Shown in pieces: positions 15,257 through 23,877 of a DNA stretch of 43,805 nucleotides (position 1 is the first letter of the stretch; each line of letters starts with the position of its first letter). The stretch is from Hymenobacter metallilatus (GTDB lineage: Bacteria; Bacteroidota; Bacteroidia; Cytophagales; Hymenobacteraceae), in the NCBI RefSeq assembly GCF_003944705.1, contig NZ_RWIS01000021.1, positions 1-43,805 on the forward strand, given 5' to 3'. The notes beneath the pieces were generated by a model. The model did not search any database, was not told where the DNA came from, and was given only the letters and a program-made list of their open reading frames with translations. Position numbers and translations under genes: made by a program.

Positions 15257-15721
15257 ATGAAAACGATTCACCAACAGATCACGCAGTCTACTCAGGATGT
15301 AGAAGGGGCTTTCGAGGCCAACTACTTCCCGCGCCAAATCGCCGCCTACCAGCAGTCGCTACGCACACTTATGGCCCTGTGGGACCAGCTGCTGCTGGCG
15401 CAGGCCGAAGGCATCACGGAAATCACCGTGCGCAGCCGCAGCATCTCCATCACGATGGGCATCTCCACCGACGTGGGCGCTACGGTTGCCCAGGACCTCT
15501 ACGAAAGCCTGGGCAACGACGCGCACCGGACGGCCCGGCTCATTGCCGAATCCCACGCCACGCTGGCCAAAGACGGAGAGAGTGCCGAGCGCCTGCACTT
15601 GCTGGGCCTGCTACTCACCCCGGTGGGCTCCACCGGGCACGCGCTGCCGGACTCGGGTACTGCTGGCCCTTTCCTGACCGATACGCCTGCCTCAAAAGCC
15701 AAGCGCCGGCCGGCCGCCTAG
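15257..15721 (+). CDS. Hypothetical early phage protein, 154 residues
   Basis: Starts MKTIHQQITQSTQDVEGAFE. Mostly helical, with a beta segment ITEITVRSRSISITMGIS, and a Pro/Lys/Arg-rich tail. No known motif. Its size and layout (long helix, short beta hairpin with a VRS/VSLL-type core, long helix) resemble the next gene at 15823, and the two may be distant paralogues. It lies between the early regulator and replication genes, so a replication-accessory or host-takeover role is possible but not shown. Confidence 0.6.
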   Translation: MKTIHQQITQSTQDVEGAFEANYFPRQIAAYQQSLRTLMALWDQLLLAQAEGITEITVRSRSISITMGISTDVGATVAQDLYESLGNDAHRTARLIAESHATLAKDGESAERLHLLGLLLTPVGSTGHALPDSGTAGPFLTDTPASKAKRRPAA

Positions 15722-15822
15722 GGGCATTGGTTCGAGCCCGATACACCCTACACCGGCCGGCTGCCTAGCTCGAATCCGCTCGTCACCTCTATCCCATCTA
15801 CCTAATCGACTTCGTGCATCTC

Positions 15823-16236
15823 ATGAAAACTCCTCTGTTCACCGCTCCCCAGGTGCTGCAGCACCAACAGGCTAACGGCTTCCACAGCCACATACTGACC
15901 CCTTCCACGACGCTGCTGGCACGTTATCGCCAGGAATACGCCGTGAAGCGTGCTCTCTACGACACGTTATTCAACACGCTCAACGAGAGCGTGGCCCGCC
16001 TTACGGTGCAGACCAATACGGCGGAGGTTTCCTTACTCGTTCCCCACGAACTGCTGGAAGCCGCCTTGCAGCCGCTGATTGACAAGCTGGAAAAGGAACT
16101 CAGCCAGCAGGAGAAGTGGGTGCTGGAGCAGGCCGCCCATGTGGAGCGCGGCATCAACGAGTGCGGGTTGGACGGCAGCCCCGAGCAGTGGGCGGCAGTC
16201 GAGCTGCTGACCGGTCTCACATCCCAGGCTGCCTAA
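15823..16236 (+). CDS. Hypothetical early phage protein, 137 residues
   Basis: Start chosen at ATG 15823 (MKTPLFTAPQVLQHQQ); a GTG nine bases upstream is in frame. Two long helices flank a short strand region (ARLTVQTNTAEVSLLVPHEL), and the second helix is Gln/Glu-rich (LIDKLEKELSQQEKWVLEQA). No known family. It ends 12 bp before the replication organiser gene and probably belongs to the same transcript. Confidence 0.6.
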   Translation: MKTPLFTAPQVLQHQQANGFHSHILTPSTTLLARYRQEYAVKRALYDTLFNTLNESVARLTVQTNTAEVSLLVPHELLEAALQPLIDKLEKELSQQEKWVLEQAAHVERGINECGLDGSPEQWAAVELLTGLTSQAA

Positions 16237-16248
16237 CAGCCGGGCCCC

Positions 16249-17247
16249 ATGAATTACCTCAGTCTGATCAATCAGTTCTGGGCCAAGGATCTGGAGCATT
16301 CCTTCACCCCCAATGACATCGCCGTGTACTTCAGACTACTGGAGCGCAGCAACGCATTAGGGTGGAAGAATCCCTTCAACTTCTCAGTAGACGAACTACT
16401 GCTGAAGCTGCGACTCAAGACCAAGGACCCATTCACTACGGCCCGCAACCGCTTGAAGCAAGCCGGCCTGATTGACTTTCGGAACGGGGACGGCCGGGGG
16501 CGCACGACGACCTACTATCTGCTGGATGCGGAAGAGCAGCAACAGGAAGAAGAAACTGAAAGGGGTAAGAAAAACACCCCCCTTATGCCACCCCTTTCCC
16601 CTACCCTTTCGCCACCCCTTTACCCCCCTGGAACCCCGCTACTACATAAAACTAAACTAAACGAAACAAAAGGAAAGACAGCTAACGCTGTCACGGCGAG
16701 TGAGCGTGATCCAAGTTTGGATTTGGAAGAAGGTGAGGATCATCCACCCGGAGACTCCTGTCGGGATCGAATCGGGGAAGAGCAGACAACCAGCCCGGAG
16801 CAGGACCCCTCCTGGGACCGAACCGGGGAAGAGCAGGCTGCCAGCCCGGAACCCGTTTCCTCCCCACCGCCCCGAAAGCCGACCACACCCGGCAAACGGG
16901 CCAGCAAGGGCCGCGCCGCCCGGTCGGTGCCGATCACGGCCCCACCGCCACTCCACTCCCGCTGGCCGGAACTCGTGGCTGAGCTCGACGACGACGGCCG
17001 GGCCACCTGGGAGCGGTTCGTGGCCTGGGAACAGGACAACCCGCTGCCCAAGGTCTTCTCGATGGCCGAACCCCTGCTACCGGCCCAGCTGGTCAAGCTG
17101 ACCCGCCAGCACGGCAGCGGTGAAATCACCGGCGTGCTGCTGGACATGCAAAATCGCCGGACCCTGCTCACCGACTACGAATCAGCCAACCTCACCGTGC
17201 AAAGCTGGCTGCGAAACCGCAGGAAGCGTGAAACAGCCGCAAGCTGA
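16249..17247 (+). CDS. Phage replication organiser-like protein
   Basis: 332 residues. The N-terminal winged-helix-like domain (about 1-100) begins MNYLSLINQFWAKDLEHSFT and includes DIAVYFRLLERSNALGWKNPF and LKQAGLIDFRNGDGRGRTT, as in DnaD/replisome-organiser N-termini of Bacteroidota phages. A long low-complexity linker rich in Glu, Pro, Ser and Arg (about 105-245) has an imperfectly repeated SWDRTGEEQ.ASPE-like stretch. A C-terminal helical domain follows (about 250-332). It probably binds the phage origin and loads the adjacent primase-helicase (inference). Immediately upstream of, and close to, the primase-helicase gene. Confidence 0.65.
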   Translation: MNYLSLINQFWAKDLEHSFTPNDIAVYFRLLERSNALGWKNPFNFSVDELLLKLRLKTKDPFTTARNRLKQAGLIDFRNGDGRGRTTTYYLLDAEEQQQEEETERGKKNTPLMPPLSPTLSPPLYPPGTPLLHKTKLNETKGKTANAVTASERDPSLDLEEGEDHPPGDSCRDRIGEEQTTSPEQDPSWDRTGEEQAASPEPVSSPPPRKPTTPGKRASKGRAARSVPITAPPPLHSRWPELVAELDDDGRATWERFVAWEQDNPLPKVFSMAEPLLPAQLVKLTRQHGSGEITGVLLDMQNRRTLLTDYESANLTVQSWLRNRRKRETAAS

Positions 17248-17341
17248 CTCTGCCCCGCCCAAAGGCCTCTGCGTCGCACAGCGGGCAGAAAAGCGGCTTC
17301 TACGGCCCTTCCTATTCGTTCACCCTCATCCCCAACCGCCC

Positions 17342-19369
17342 GTGAACTACGAAACCGTCCGCGGTGCCCTCACCAACCGGGGGCTCGTGCAACCCAAATC
17401 CCAGATCGAGCTGACCCCCACCGACGAGGAGTTTTACCTGAGCCTGTTCGGCTTCGATAATTCCATTTTCGAGCACCTGGAAGTCAACCGCGACCCGCAA
17501 ACCGGCAAGACCACCGTCTCAGGCTTTGCCGGCAGCTACTTCGCCGAGTTCCTGTACTTCGACATCGACCGGGACGGAGACCTACCCGGCAGTCTGGAAG
17601 CCACCCGGGACCTGCTACGGCGGCTCTACAACCGCTTCCAACTCTCGCCCAAGCAGCTCTTCCTGTGCTTTTCGGGCAGTAAGGGCTTTCACGTCGGCTT
17701 GCACCAGAGTTTGTTCGGCGGGTTCGCTCCCTCTCCCCAACTGCCCCTGCAACTCAATGTGCTGGCGGCCCGCTTGCTGGCCGAGTGCCACGAGCTGACG
17801 CTCGCGGAGCTGCAGACCAAGTCCTACGAAGCCAAGCAGGCCGGCGGCCAGTTCGCCGACGTGGATTTGGGCATCTACAACAACAACCGCCTGTTTCGGG
17901 TGATCAACTCCCGCAACCGCAAAAGCGGCCGCTACAAGGTGGGCCTGACCAGCCAGGAGCTGCTGACGCTCCCCCTGGAGCAGATCCTGACCCTGGCGGA
18001 TGCTCCCCGGCCCGACTACAAGCCCGAAGCCAAGCTCACGGCCCAGACCCCCATCCCCGACCTCTCGGCCCTGTGGGAGTATGCCCGCACGCTGGACGTG
18101 GCTGCCTTCACCAAGGCGACCGTGGGCAGCAAGTCGGCCGGCCGCGGCAGCGGGCCCATCGACCGGGACTTTTTCGCGCCCCCTACCCCAGGTAATCGCA
18201 ACAACGACCTGTTCCGCCAGGCCTGCCACCTGTTCGACCACTCGGAGCTCTACGAAAGCCACGTGCTGCAGCTGGTGCAGAGCGTCAACCTCTCCGGCTC
18301 CGATCCCCTACCCGAGGATGAGGTGCGGCAGATCGTCAAGTCGGCCTTCACTCGCACGACCCGCACCAAGGGCCAGGCCGCCGCGACGGTGCTCACGCCC
18401 GAAGCCGCCAGCGGCGACAAGGTGGAAATCTGGTCGGACTGGACGGAGGAGTGGCTGGACTACTACACGCAGACGCCCAGCCCCATGACCTGCCTGCTGC
18501 CGGAAATCGACGAGGACCAGGAAATGAGCTTGAAAGGCAAGCTGGCCGTGCTCATCGGCTCCGGGGGAACACGCAAGAGCTACTTCCTGCAGAACATCAT
18601 TGCCCAGAACGTGCTGGGCTACGGCAACCGGTTCCTGTACTCTTCGATGGAGATGGGCAAGCCCGAAACCGTCAACCGCTTCCTGGACATGTACTTCGAC
18701 GCCGAGGACGGGGTATCCGCCAGTAAGGTCCTGCAGAAGAACGCCCGCGAGAACAAGGAGCAAACCCGGGAGCTGCTGCGCATGGGCTCGCAGACGGTGG
18801 CCGATCAACTCATCCTGACCAGCAACGGGGGCAAGACCGTGCAGGACTACGAACGGGACATTCAGCGCACGATCGAGCTCTACGGCTCGCTGGACGGGCT
18901 GGCCATCGACGGGCTGAGTGCCATGGGCGGAAAAGGAGAAGAGACAGAGCGCTACAGCCGGGCCACCCTGGAATTGAAGGAGCTGGCCAAGCGCTACAAC
19001 CTCTTCATCCTGCTGATCTGCCACACCACCAAGGCCTGCGCCGCCCACACCCGGGACGCAAGACCCTTCGTGCGGGGCTCGGAGAAGATCCTCGACAACT
19101 CCGACTTCTCGATCTGCTTTGCCAACATCATCGATGTGCCCCGCAGTACGCCGGAGAACATCCAGTACTGCTCCCACCTGGCTCACGTCAAGTACTACAA
19201 CAAGCGGGGCTCGGGCAAGATGCTCAACCAGCTACTGGAGTTCGACGGCCTGCGCAAATCCTTCGCCCCCTCGCCGGCTCCCCTGCTCAACTACCCCGAC
19301 CACGACGCCTTTATCCGGGAATACAACAAGAAAGCCCGCCAGGCCGCCAAGGACGACGACCCCTTCTAG
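17342..19369 (+). CDS. Primase-helicase: AEP primase fused to RecA/DnaB-like ATPase
   Basis: About 675 residues if started at GTG 17342 (VNYETVRGALTNRG); the open frame extends back to 17120, but that part overlaps the previous gene, and GTG 17228 is an alternative. The N-terminal archaeo-eukaryotic primase domain has YFDIDRDGD (metal ligands near 74 and 76), SGSKGFHVGL (about 111-120) and DVDLGIYNNNRLFR (third acidic motif). The C-terminal RecA-like helicase domain has Walker A GSGGTRKS (about 406-413) and Walker B LAIDGLSAM (Asp about 523), then LLICHTTK. The Walker A has Arg where a Gly usually precedes the Lys. It likely primes and unwinds at the phage-type origin. Confidence 0.85.
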   Translation: MNYETVRGALTNRGLVQPKSQIELTPTDEEFYLSLFGFDNSIFEHLEVNRDPQTGKTTVSGFAGSYFAEFLYFDIDRDGDLPGSLEATRDLLRRLYNRFQLSPKQLFLCFSGSKGFHVGLHQSLFGGFAPSPQLPLQLNVLAARLLAECHELTLAELQTKSYEAKQAGGQFADVDLGIYNNNRLFRVINSRNRKSGRYKVGLTSQELLTLPLEQILTLADAPRPDYKPEAKLTAQTPIPDLSALWEYARTLDVAAFTKATVGSKSAGRGSGPIDRDFFAPPTPGNRNNDLFRQACHLFDHSELYESHVLQLVQSVNLSGSDPLPEDEVRQIVKSAFTRTTRTKGQAAATVLTPEAASGDKVEIWSDWTEEWLDYYTQTPSPMTCLLPEIDEDQEMSLKGKLAVLIGSGGTRKSYFLQNIIAQNVLGYGNRFLYSSMEMGKPETVNRFLDMYFDAEDGVSASKVLQKNARENKEQTRELLRMGSQTVADQLILTSNGGKTVQDYERDIQRTIELYGSLDGLAIDGLSAMGGKGEETERYSRATLELKELAKRYNLFILLICHTTKACAAHTRDARPFVRGSEKILDNSDFSICFANIIDVPRSTPENIQYCSHLAHVKYYNKRGSGKMLNQLLEFDGLRKSFAPSPAPLLNYPDHDAFIREYNKKARQAAKDDDPF

Positions 19370-19462
19370 GGTGACCAAGTAGTCCATGAGCGTGGACCAC
19401 TTCCCACCCGCACTCTCTACCGAGCCACTGCTTCCAACATCCATCAAATCTCAATCAACCCC

Positions 19463-20350
19463 ATGCGCCACCGCATCCTCGAACCCCTGACGGCCACTGA
19501 CAACCTGGTCCTGCTCTTCAACGCCTACCTGCGCGGACTCTCCACCTTCGACATGGTCACGGTTCCCCGCGAGTCCATGCGGGCCTGCAACGCCCTGTTT
19601 ACCCAACAGGAAGCAGGCAAGCTCCCCAAGTACCCCATCTCCGACCAGGCCCGCCGCTACTACGAGATGACGGTGCTCAGCAACTCCCTGCACAGCCTCC
19701 ACCGCAGCATAGCCGGGGCCCTACGGCTGCTGACCACCTTCCTCACCACTTATGAGCTCGACCTGACTCGTTACGCCGCCGAGAGCCGCATGCGCAGCAT
19801 CGACGAGTGGGGCAGCGAGGACGAATCCGACTGGGAGCCCGACGGCTTCGACGAGGAAGGACAAGTCTGGAAGGTCACCTACAAGGACGATCCGGAGAGC
19901 CTGGCCCCCTACACCCTGCACCACGACCTGGCGCAATTCTTTGCTGGCTACGACGAGCGGGGAGAGTTCATCGGCACGAGCCGCGCGCAGGACTACGCCG
20001 TCTACTCCCACGCCGTGGCCACGCAGACCGAGCTCTCACTGCGTAATTTCTTTACCCAGGTGCTGGGCAAGGAGCTTTCTATCAGCCGCGTGGAACCCGA
20101 CGGTACCACTTCCCCGGTATCCCTGGCCGACCAGATCGAGGACGAGCTCAACGAGGACATCGTCAACGCCAACCTGGTAGCTGAGTTCAACGCCGTGCTC
20201 ACCAAGTGTGAGGAGTTGGCGCAGATCTACCACACCATGCCCCTGGACTCGCTCCCCCTCTACCTGCAGCTGCACGGCTGGCTCAACACGATCGTGCACG
20301 AAATCCCCCGCTTCGAAGCCCCGCGAGGCTTTGCCGGCCTCACAGAGTAA
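19463..20350 (+). CDS. Hypothetical phage-module protein, 295 residues
   Basis: Begins MRHRILEPLTATDNLVLLFN. An all-helical N-terminal half, an acidic linker (DEWGSEDESDWEPDGFDEEG, about 115-135), then a second helical region ending in LHGWLNTIVHEIPRF. No recognised motif. It is followed by a smaller protein (20380-21024) of similar character, with HLETVYGHLSIRANYFVNRLL and long helices, so they may act together. High GC and codon use match the replication genes. Confidence 0.6.
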   Translation: MRHRILEPLTATDNLVLLFNAYLRGLSTFDMVTVPRESMRACNALFTQQEAGKLPKYPISDQARRYYEMTVLSNSLHSLHRSIAGALRLLTTFLTTYELDLTRYAAESRMRSIDEWGSEDESDWEPDGFDEEGQVWKVTYKDDPESLAPYTLHHDLAQFFAGYDERGEFIGTSRAQDYAVYSHAVATQTELSLRNFFTQVLGKELSISRVEPDGTTSPVSLADQIEDELNEDIVNANLVAEFNAVLTKCEELAQIYHTMPLDSLPLYLQLHGWLNTIVHEIPRFEAPRGFAGLTE

Positions 20351-20379
20351 TTCCCAACCAGCAGAAACCATCCCAACTC

Positions 20380-21024
20380 ATGAGCAAGATCAATCACCTC
20401 GAAACCGTCTACGGCCACCTCTCCATCCGCGCCAACTACTTCGTCAACCGCCTACTCCGGTTGGACCAGTATGAGTTCACCCCGGAGATATTCGACCATT
20501 ACACCAAAAGCGTCGGGCAGGCCACCATCATGCAGGCGGAAATCGACGACCACTGCGACAGCCTGGAGCACATCGCCCAGGCATGCAAGCACGGCCTGGA
20601 AGGCACCGAGCCGGAGCACTACCGGGAGTTCGGCTATGAGTTCACTGAAGAGATGGAAGCGCCCGAGCTACCCTACGACCCCTATGCCGACATTCTGGGA
20701 TACCTGGCCGGCGGCGCCAACATCTCCTGCATGACCCTAAGCCCGGCCCTGCTGCGCTTCATCGAACTACTACCGGAAGTAGCTGCCGACCGGGCCGAGC
20801 GCGACGTGGAAGCCAAGGATGGGATACTGCTCTACCTCAACGACGACGGCAGCAGCCGGCCCATGACCCGTAGTGAGCTGCTCCGAAAGGGTAACCGTAC
20901 CGTGATGGAAGCGGCCGAACAAAGCCTGTTTGCTACCACTTACGCCGAGGATATGCTACGAGTGCAGGAGCTGGCCCGCACGCGGGGGAGCTTGCAGGAG
21001 ATGTTGAAGCTACTTGACCGGTAA
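20380..21024 (+). CDS. Hypothetical phage-module protein, 214 residues
   Basis: Starts MSKINHLETVYGHLSIRANY, 29 bp after the preceding gene. Helical, acidic, with no signal peptide, membrane span or known motif. The C-terminus is helical and charged (AEDMLRVQELARTRGSLQEM). Probably in the same operon as 19463-20350. Function unknown. Confidence 0.6.
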   Translation: MSKINHLETVYGHLSIRANYFVNRLLRLDQYEFTPEIFDHYTKSVGQATIMQAEIDDHCDSLEHIAQACKHGLEGTEPEHYREFGYEFTEEMEAPELPYDPYADILGYLAGGANISCMTLSPALLRFIELLPEVAADRAERDVEAKDGILLYLNDDGSSRPMTRSELLRKGNRTVMEAAEQSLFATTYAEDMLRVQELARTRGSLQEMLKLLDR

Positions 21025-21382
21025 GCAGGCTGGTGTACGTGCATCAAGCCGCTTCCTGGAGCACACCGGGGGCAGCTTGCTCCCAGGCAATTACCGGAGT
21101 CGCTGCTTGTGGTTCCAAAGTGGGTTCTATCGTGAGTAAAGGGAATTCGATTGCCATTGGCTGAAGCAACAGCAGGGCAACCATCGCCAGCAGAGGCTGC
21201 TGGGACGGTAGGAGGGGATTGGTGGCCATACAGTGTGAGTTAATCAGAGCGAGCCCCCAAAGGTATTCGCTACATCTGCCTACTATCCAGGCGCAGTACC
21301 CTAGAATTGTGACTAGAAAAATTCGGTTTTCAAACTGAACAATAACAAGGCAATAATTTGATATGCTTCACGCAGTTGATTG
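21025..21382. other. Intergenic region in the phage module
   Basis: About 360 bases. A 61-codon minus-strand ORF (21044-21229; Leu/Pro-rich) lies here, but I cannot support it. No clear hairpin terminator. It is AT-richer from 21290 on, which fits the end of the adjacent minus-strand gene. Confidence 0.45.
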
Positions 21383-21853
21383 CTAGTCTGTTGATTGGCT
21401 GTTTAGCCATGCAACCGCTTGCTCGCGCGAATTCGCCACGAAATAGCAAATCTTAAAGCGGTGTAACTGCGAGAGGAAATCAGCAAAGCCAACATGCGCA
21501 CTCAAATCCTGGGGCGGAATGAGGGCATAGGATACCGTACCCAGCATTTGCGCCCTGGGCAGCCAGTCATACAGTAGCCAGGTATGGTAGGATAGCGGGA
21601 AGCCCCGCAGAGGTGGTTGCTTGATCAACACTTTCTTCCAACCACTGTAAAGCAAGCATTCCAGCAAGGAATTCATGGCTTCTTGGCCGGCCAACAGATC
21701 CCACAGTACCCGCTTCCAGCGCACTCGCACATACCTGCCTCGCGACTCTTGCGTGATGACGGCCAAGGTGTTTTCGAAATAGATGGCAGGAGATGGCACA
21801 GAAACTACGGGAGAAAGAGAAACGCCTACGCTTCGCAAAGTACAGCTAAACAT
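21383..21853 (-). CDS. STAS-like small protein, second copy, inserted in the phage module
   Basis: 156 residues from the ATG at 21853; a TTG lies three codons upstream. The pattern IYFENTLAVITQESRGRYVRVRW, then YHTWLLYDWLPR, then RFKICYFVANSREQAVAWLNSQ resembles the Hymenobacter STAS/SEC14-like type also seen at 796-1251: a central WLL strand and a C-terminal A-W-L helix. It runs against the phage genes on both sides, so it is probably a passenger ('moron'-like) gene with its own promoter. Function unknown. Confidence 0.55.
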   Translation of the reverse strand: MFSCTLRSVGVSLSPVVSVPSPAIYFENTLAVITQESRGRYVRVRWKRVLWDLLAGQEAMNSLLECLLYSGWKKVLIKQPPLRGFPLSYHTWLLYDWLPRAQMLGTVSYALIPPQDLSAHVGFADFLSQLHRFKICYFVANSREQAVAWLNSQSTD

Positions 21854-21882
21854 CCACCACAAGAAGTATTCCTTTCAACCAC

Positions 21883-22242
21883 ATGAAACCAACCAGACCA
21901 CACGAGCAGGCCGATCACACCCCCTGGCAGGAAGAAGTAAACGCTCGGATCACCATCTACCGCGACGGCCGCGTGCGCCTGACCAAAGCCGCGGCCGCGC
22001 ACTTCAACATTGGGCCCGTAGCCGAACTCCGCCCCGGCTCGGCCACGGAGCCCTGGTGGCTGGACCTGCGACCGGATGCTCCCCAGCCCGTGAGTGAGAA
22101 CCGCGCCACCTGGCAGTTCCGCAGCGGCTACCGGCTGGAGCGGGTGTTCCCTCACAACTCCCCCAAGCAGAAGATCGTCTTGGTACCCGATACAACCTCC
22201 TCTCCTGTACCAGGCCTGTTTCCTCTACGGCCCCTATCATAA
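21883..22242 (+). CDS. Hypothetical protein, 119 residues
   Basis: ATG at 21883. The segment ARITIYRDGRVRLTKAAAAHFNIG resembles the first strands of AbrB/MraZ-like swapped-hairpin proteins or small Bacteroidota proteins of the type 'ITIYRNGRIRLSKAA'. This is a weak similarity. The rest includes RATWQFRSGYRLERVFPH. Possibly a small DNA-binding or regulatory protein. It is divergent from the STAS-like gene, with only about 30 bp between them. Confidence 0.55.
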   Translation: MKPTRPHEQADHTPWQEEVNARITIYRDGRVRLTKAAAAHFNIGPVAELRPGSATEPWWLDLRPDAPQPVSENRATWQFRSGYRLERVFPHNSPKQKIVLVPDTTSSPVPGLFPLRPLS

Positions 22243-22265
22243 CTACTCCCAACGACGCTACTCCC

Positions 22266-22481
22266 ATGGTTTACTCCCTTCTCAGCATCCTGCAGGCCGG
22301 CATCACTCTCTGGGCGATCATTCACGCAGGGAGGACAATCAAACGGATGTTCACCGAGCCCGTTTACTACACACATCCGCTTACTAAGACCTCCCGTCTC
22401 ATCCCCAGCAAATCGGATAAGCCGGCGCGGCAAGCCTTCGCCGGGTGGCTGGTCCAACAGGATCAGCAGGCGGCTGCGTAA
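22266..22481 (+). CDS. Small membrane-anchored hypothetical protein, 71 residues
   Basis: ATG at 22266. One hydrophobic N-terminal segment (SLLSILQAGITLWAIIHAG, about 4-22) followed by a basic cytoplasmic-looking tail with TIKRMF, KTSRLIPSKSDKPARQAF. Orientation, spacing and high GC match the phage genes around it. No known family; a holin needs more hydrophobic length than is seen here. Confidence 0.5.
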   Translation: MVYSLLSILQAGITLWAIIHAGRTIKRMFTEPVYYTHPLTKTSRLIPSKSDKPARQAFAGWLVQQDQQAAA

Positions 22482-22586
22482 CCTGCTTCGCACGACAATC
22501 TCACCTTCAAAAACGGCCCGTAGCGGTTGTACGGAAGTAATCCGGCCTTATCTGGTATCCGCCCCCTACCCGAAGGATCTTTGGGT

Positions 22587-23375
22587 ATGGCACTTTTCCC
22601 CACTCGCAGTATCACCCAGGCGCACCGCCTCGTTCCTTCGCTGGGCGGCATGCAGGCCGACGCCCACGTTTCCGACTACGTGCTGGAGCAGCGCACCCAG
22701 AAGCGCTACCGCTACCTGCTCCGCGAAACGCTACAAGGTCCCCAGGAACTGGACCGCCTGCTGGAAGAAAGCTTTCCCGAGCACTTCGCCCTGGCCCACA
22801 CCCGCCGCGACCCCTGCCAGGTCTACTGGCAAGCCGACAGCCGGGTAGAGCACGACATCCCCGAACTCATCACCCGCCTGTGCCGGGCAGACCTGGAGCG
22901 AGTAGCCGTCTTACTGGACGCGGGAGAGCTGGCGGCTGGCATCCGCCTGATCTGGCACGAGCTGCGCCCCCTGCTGCACAGAACCGCCCCGCTCACCGAA
23001 CGCCTACCGGATGATACCCGCCTCTACCAGGCAGCGGGATTAGGTAGACTCGGCCGGGAGCTGTGCAAGCCCACCGAAGAGACTACGTCGGAGTTGGACG
23101 CTACGCCGGAGTTGATTCATCCGTTCGATGTGCCCGCTACCTCACCTGCCCCTACGCCGGCCCCGACGCCCACTCCCACGACGGTGCGCAAGCGGACCCG
23201 CACATCTCCCACGCCGGCAGTAGAGCGCCATTCACCAGTAGTAGAAACCCCACAACCCACCAGCCCGCCGGCCAAGCCCATGCTTCGTCCCCGCAAGATC
23301 CACGTGGTTCCCGTGCAGCAGCACGTTCGTCGGGCCCAGGAGCGCAAACGCCTGAAGCGCAAGCGCCGCCGGTAA
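22587..23375 (+). CDS. Hypothetical phage-module protein upstream of terminase, 262 residues
   Basis: Start chosen at ATG 22587 (MALFPTRSITQAHRL); the longer frame uses a TTG at 22527. The first ~150 residues are helical (YVLEQRTQKRYRYLLRETLQ...). A Pro/Thr-rich linker follows (about 190-225), ending in a very basic tail (RAQERKRLKRKRRR) that could bind nucleic acid. It ends 25 bp before the small terminase gene. Possibly a packaging or DNA-binding accessory protein (inference from position and charge). Confidence 0.6.
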   Translation: MALFPTRSITQAHRLVPSLGGMQADAHVSDYVLEQRTQKRYRYLLRETLQGPQELDRLLEESFPEHFALAHTRRDPCQVYWQADSRVEHDIPELITRLCRADLERVAVLLDAGELAAGIRLIWHELRPLLHRTAPLTERLPDDTRLYQAAGLGRLGRELCKPTEETTSELDATPELIHPFDVPATSPAPTPAPTPTPTTVRKRTRTSPTPAVERHSPVVETPQPTSPPAKPMLRPRKIHVVPVQQHVRRAQERKRLKRKRRR

Positions 23376-23400
23376 TCCCCATTCGCTTGACTCACTCCTC

Positions 23401-23877
23401 ATGTCCCGTACTACCTATACTCCCGAGCTGACGGCCGCCGTCTGTGAGCACCTGGCCGAGGGCCGGAGCCTGCGCTGGATCAGCGAGCAGGAAGGCATGC
23501 CCAATAAGGCCACGATTCTGCGCTGGGTGGCGGCTCACCCCGAATTCCGCGACCAGTACGTGCGCGCCCGGGAAGTGGGCGACGAGCTGCTGGCGGAGGA
23601 AATCCTGGAGATTGCCGACGACGGCACCAACGATTACATGACCATCACCAAGGGGGATAAAGAATACAACGTCGAGAACAAGGAAGTCACCACCCGCTCT
23701 AAAATTCGTATTGAAGCCCGTAAATGGCTGCTGAGCAAACGCCAGCCGAAGAAGTACGGCGATAAGCTGGATCTGACCAGTGGGGGCGAGAAGCTGCCGG
23801 CTGCCCCCCGCACCTTCCAGATTCTGCCCGCCAGCCAGCGGCCGCCCGAGGGAGCATTACCGGCCGAAGCTGAATGA
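23401..23877 (+). CDS. Terminase small subunit
   Basis: 158 residues. The N-terminal HTH pattern ELTAAVCEHLAEGRSLRWIS and NKATILRWVAAHPEFRDQYVRAREVGDELLAEEILEIADDG is typical of Sf6/phBC6A51-like small terminases, followed by the oligomerisation region KIRIEARKWLLSKRQPKKYGD. It recognises the packaging site and regulates the large subunit. It overlaps the large-subunit gene by four bases (ATGA), the usual translational coupling. Confidence 0.88.
   Translation: MSRTTYTPELTAAVCEHLAEGRSLRWISEQEGMPNKATILRWVAAHPEFRDQYVRAREVGDELLAEEILEIADDGTNDYMTITKGDKEYNVENKEVTTRSKIRIEARKWLLSKRQPKKYGDKLDLTSGGEKLPAAPRTFQILPASQRPPEGALPAEAE

Noticed and set aside
17615..19186. Long minus-strand ORFs opposite the primase-helicase (17615-18262, 18308-19186)
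   Set aside because: They are antisense reflections of a high-GC gene with clear primase and helicase motifs; composition is His/Gln/Val-rich without motifs.
21044..21229. 61-codon minus-strand ORF in an intergenic region
   Set aside because: Leu/Pro-rich with no motif or terminator; cannot be distinguished from chance.
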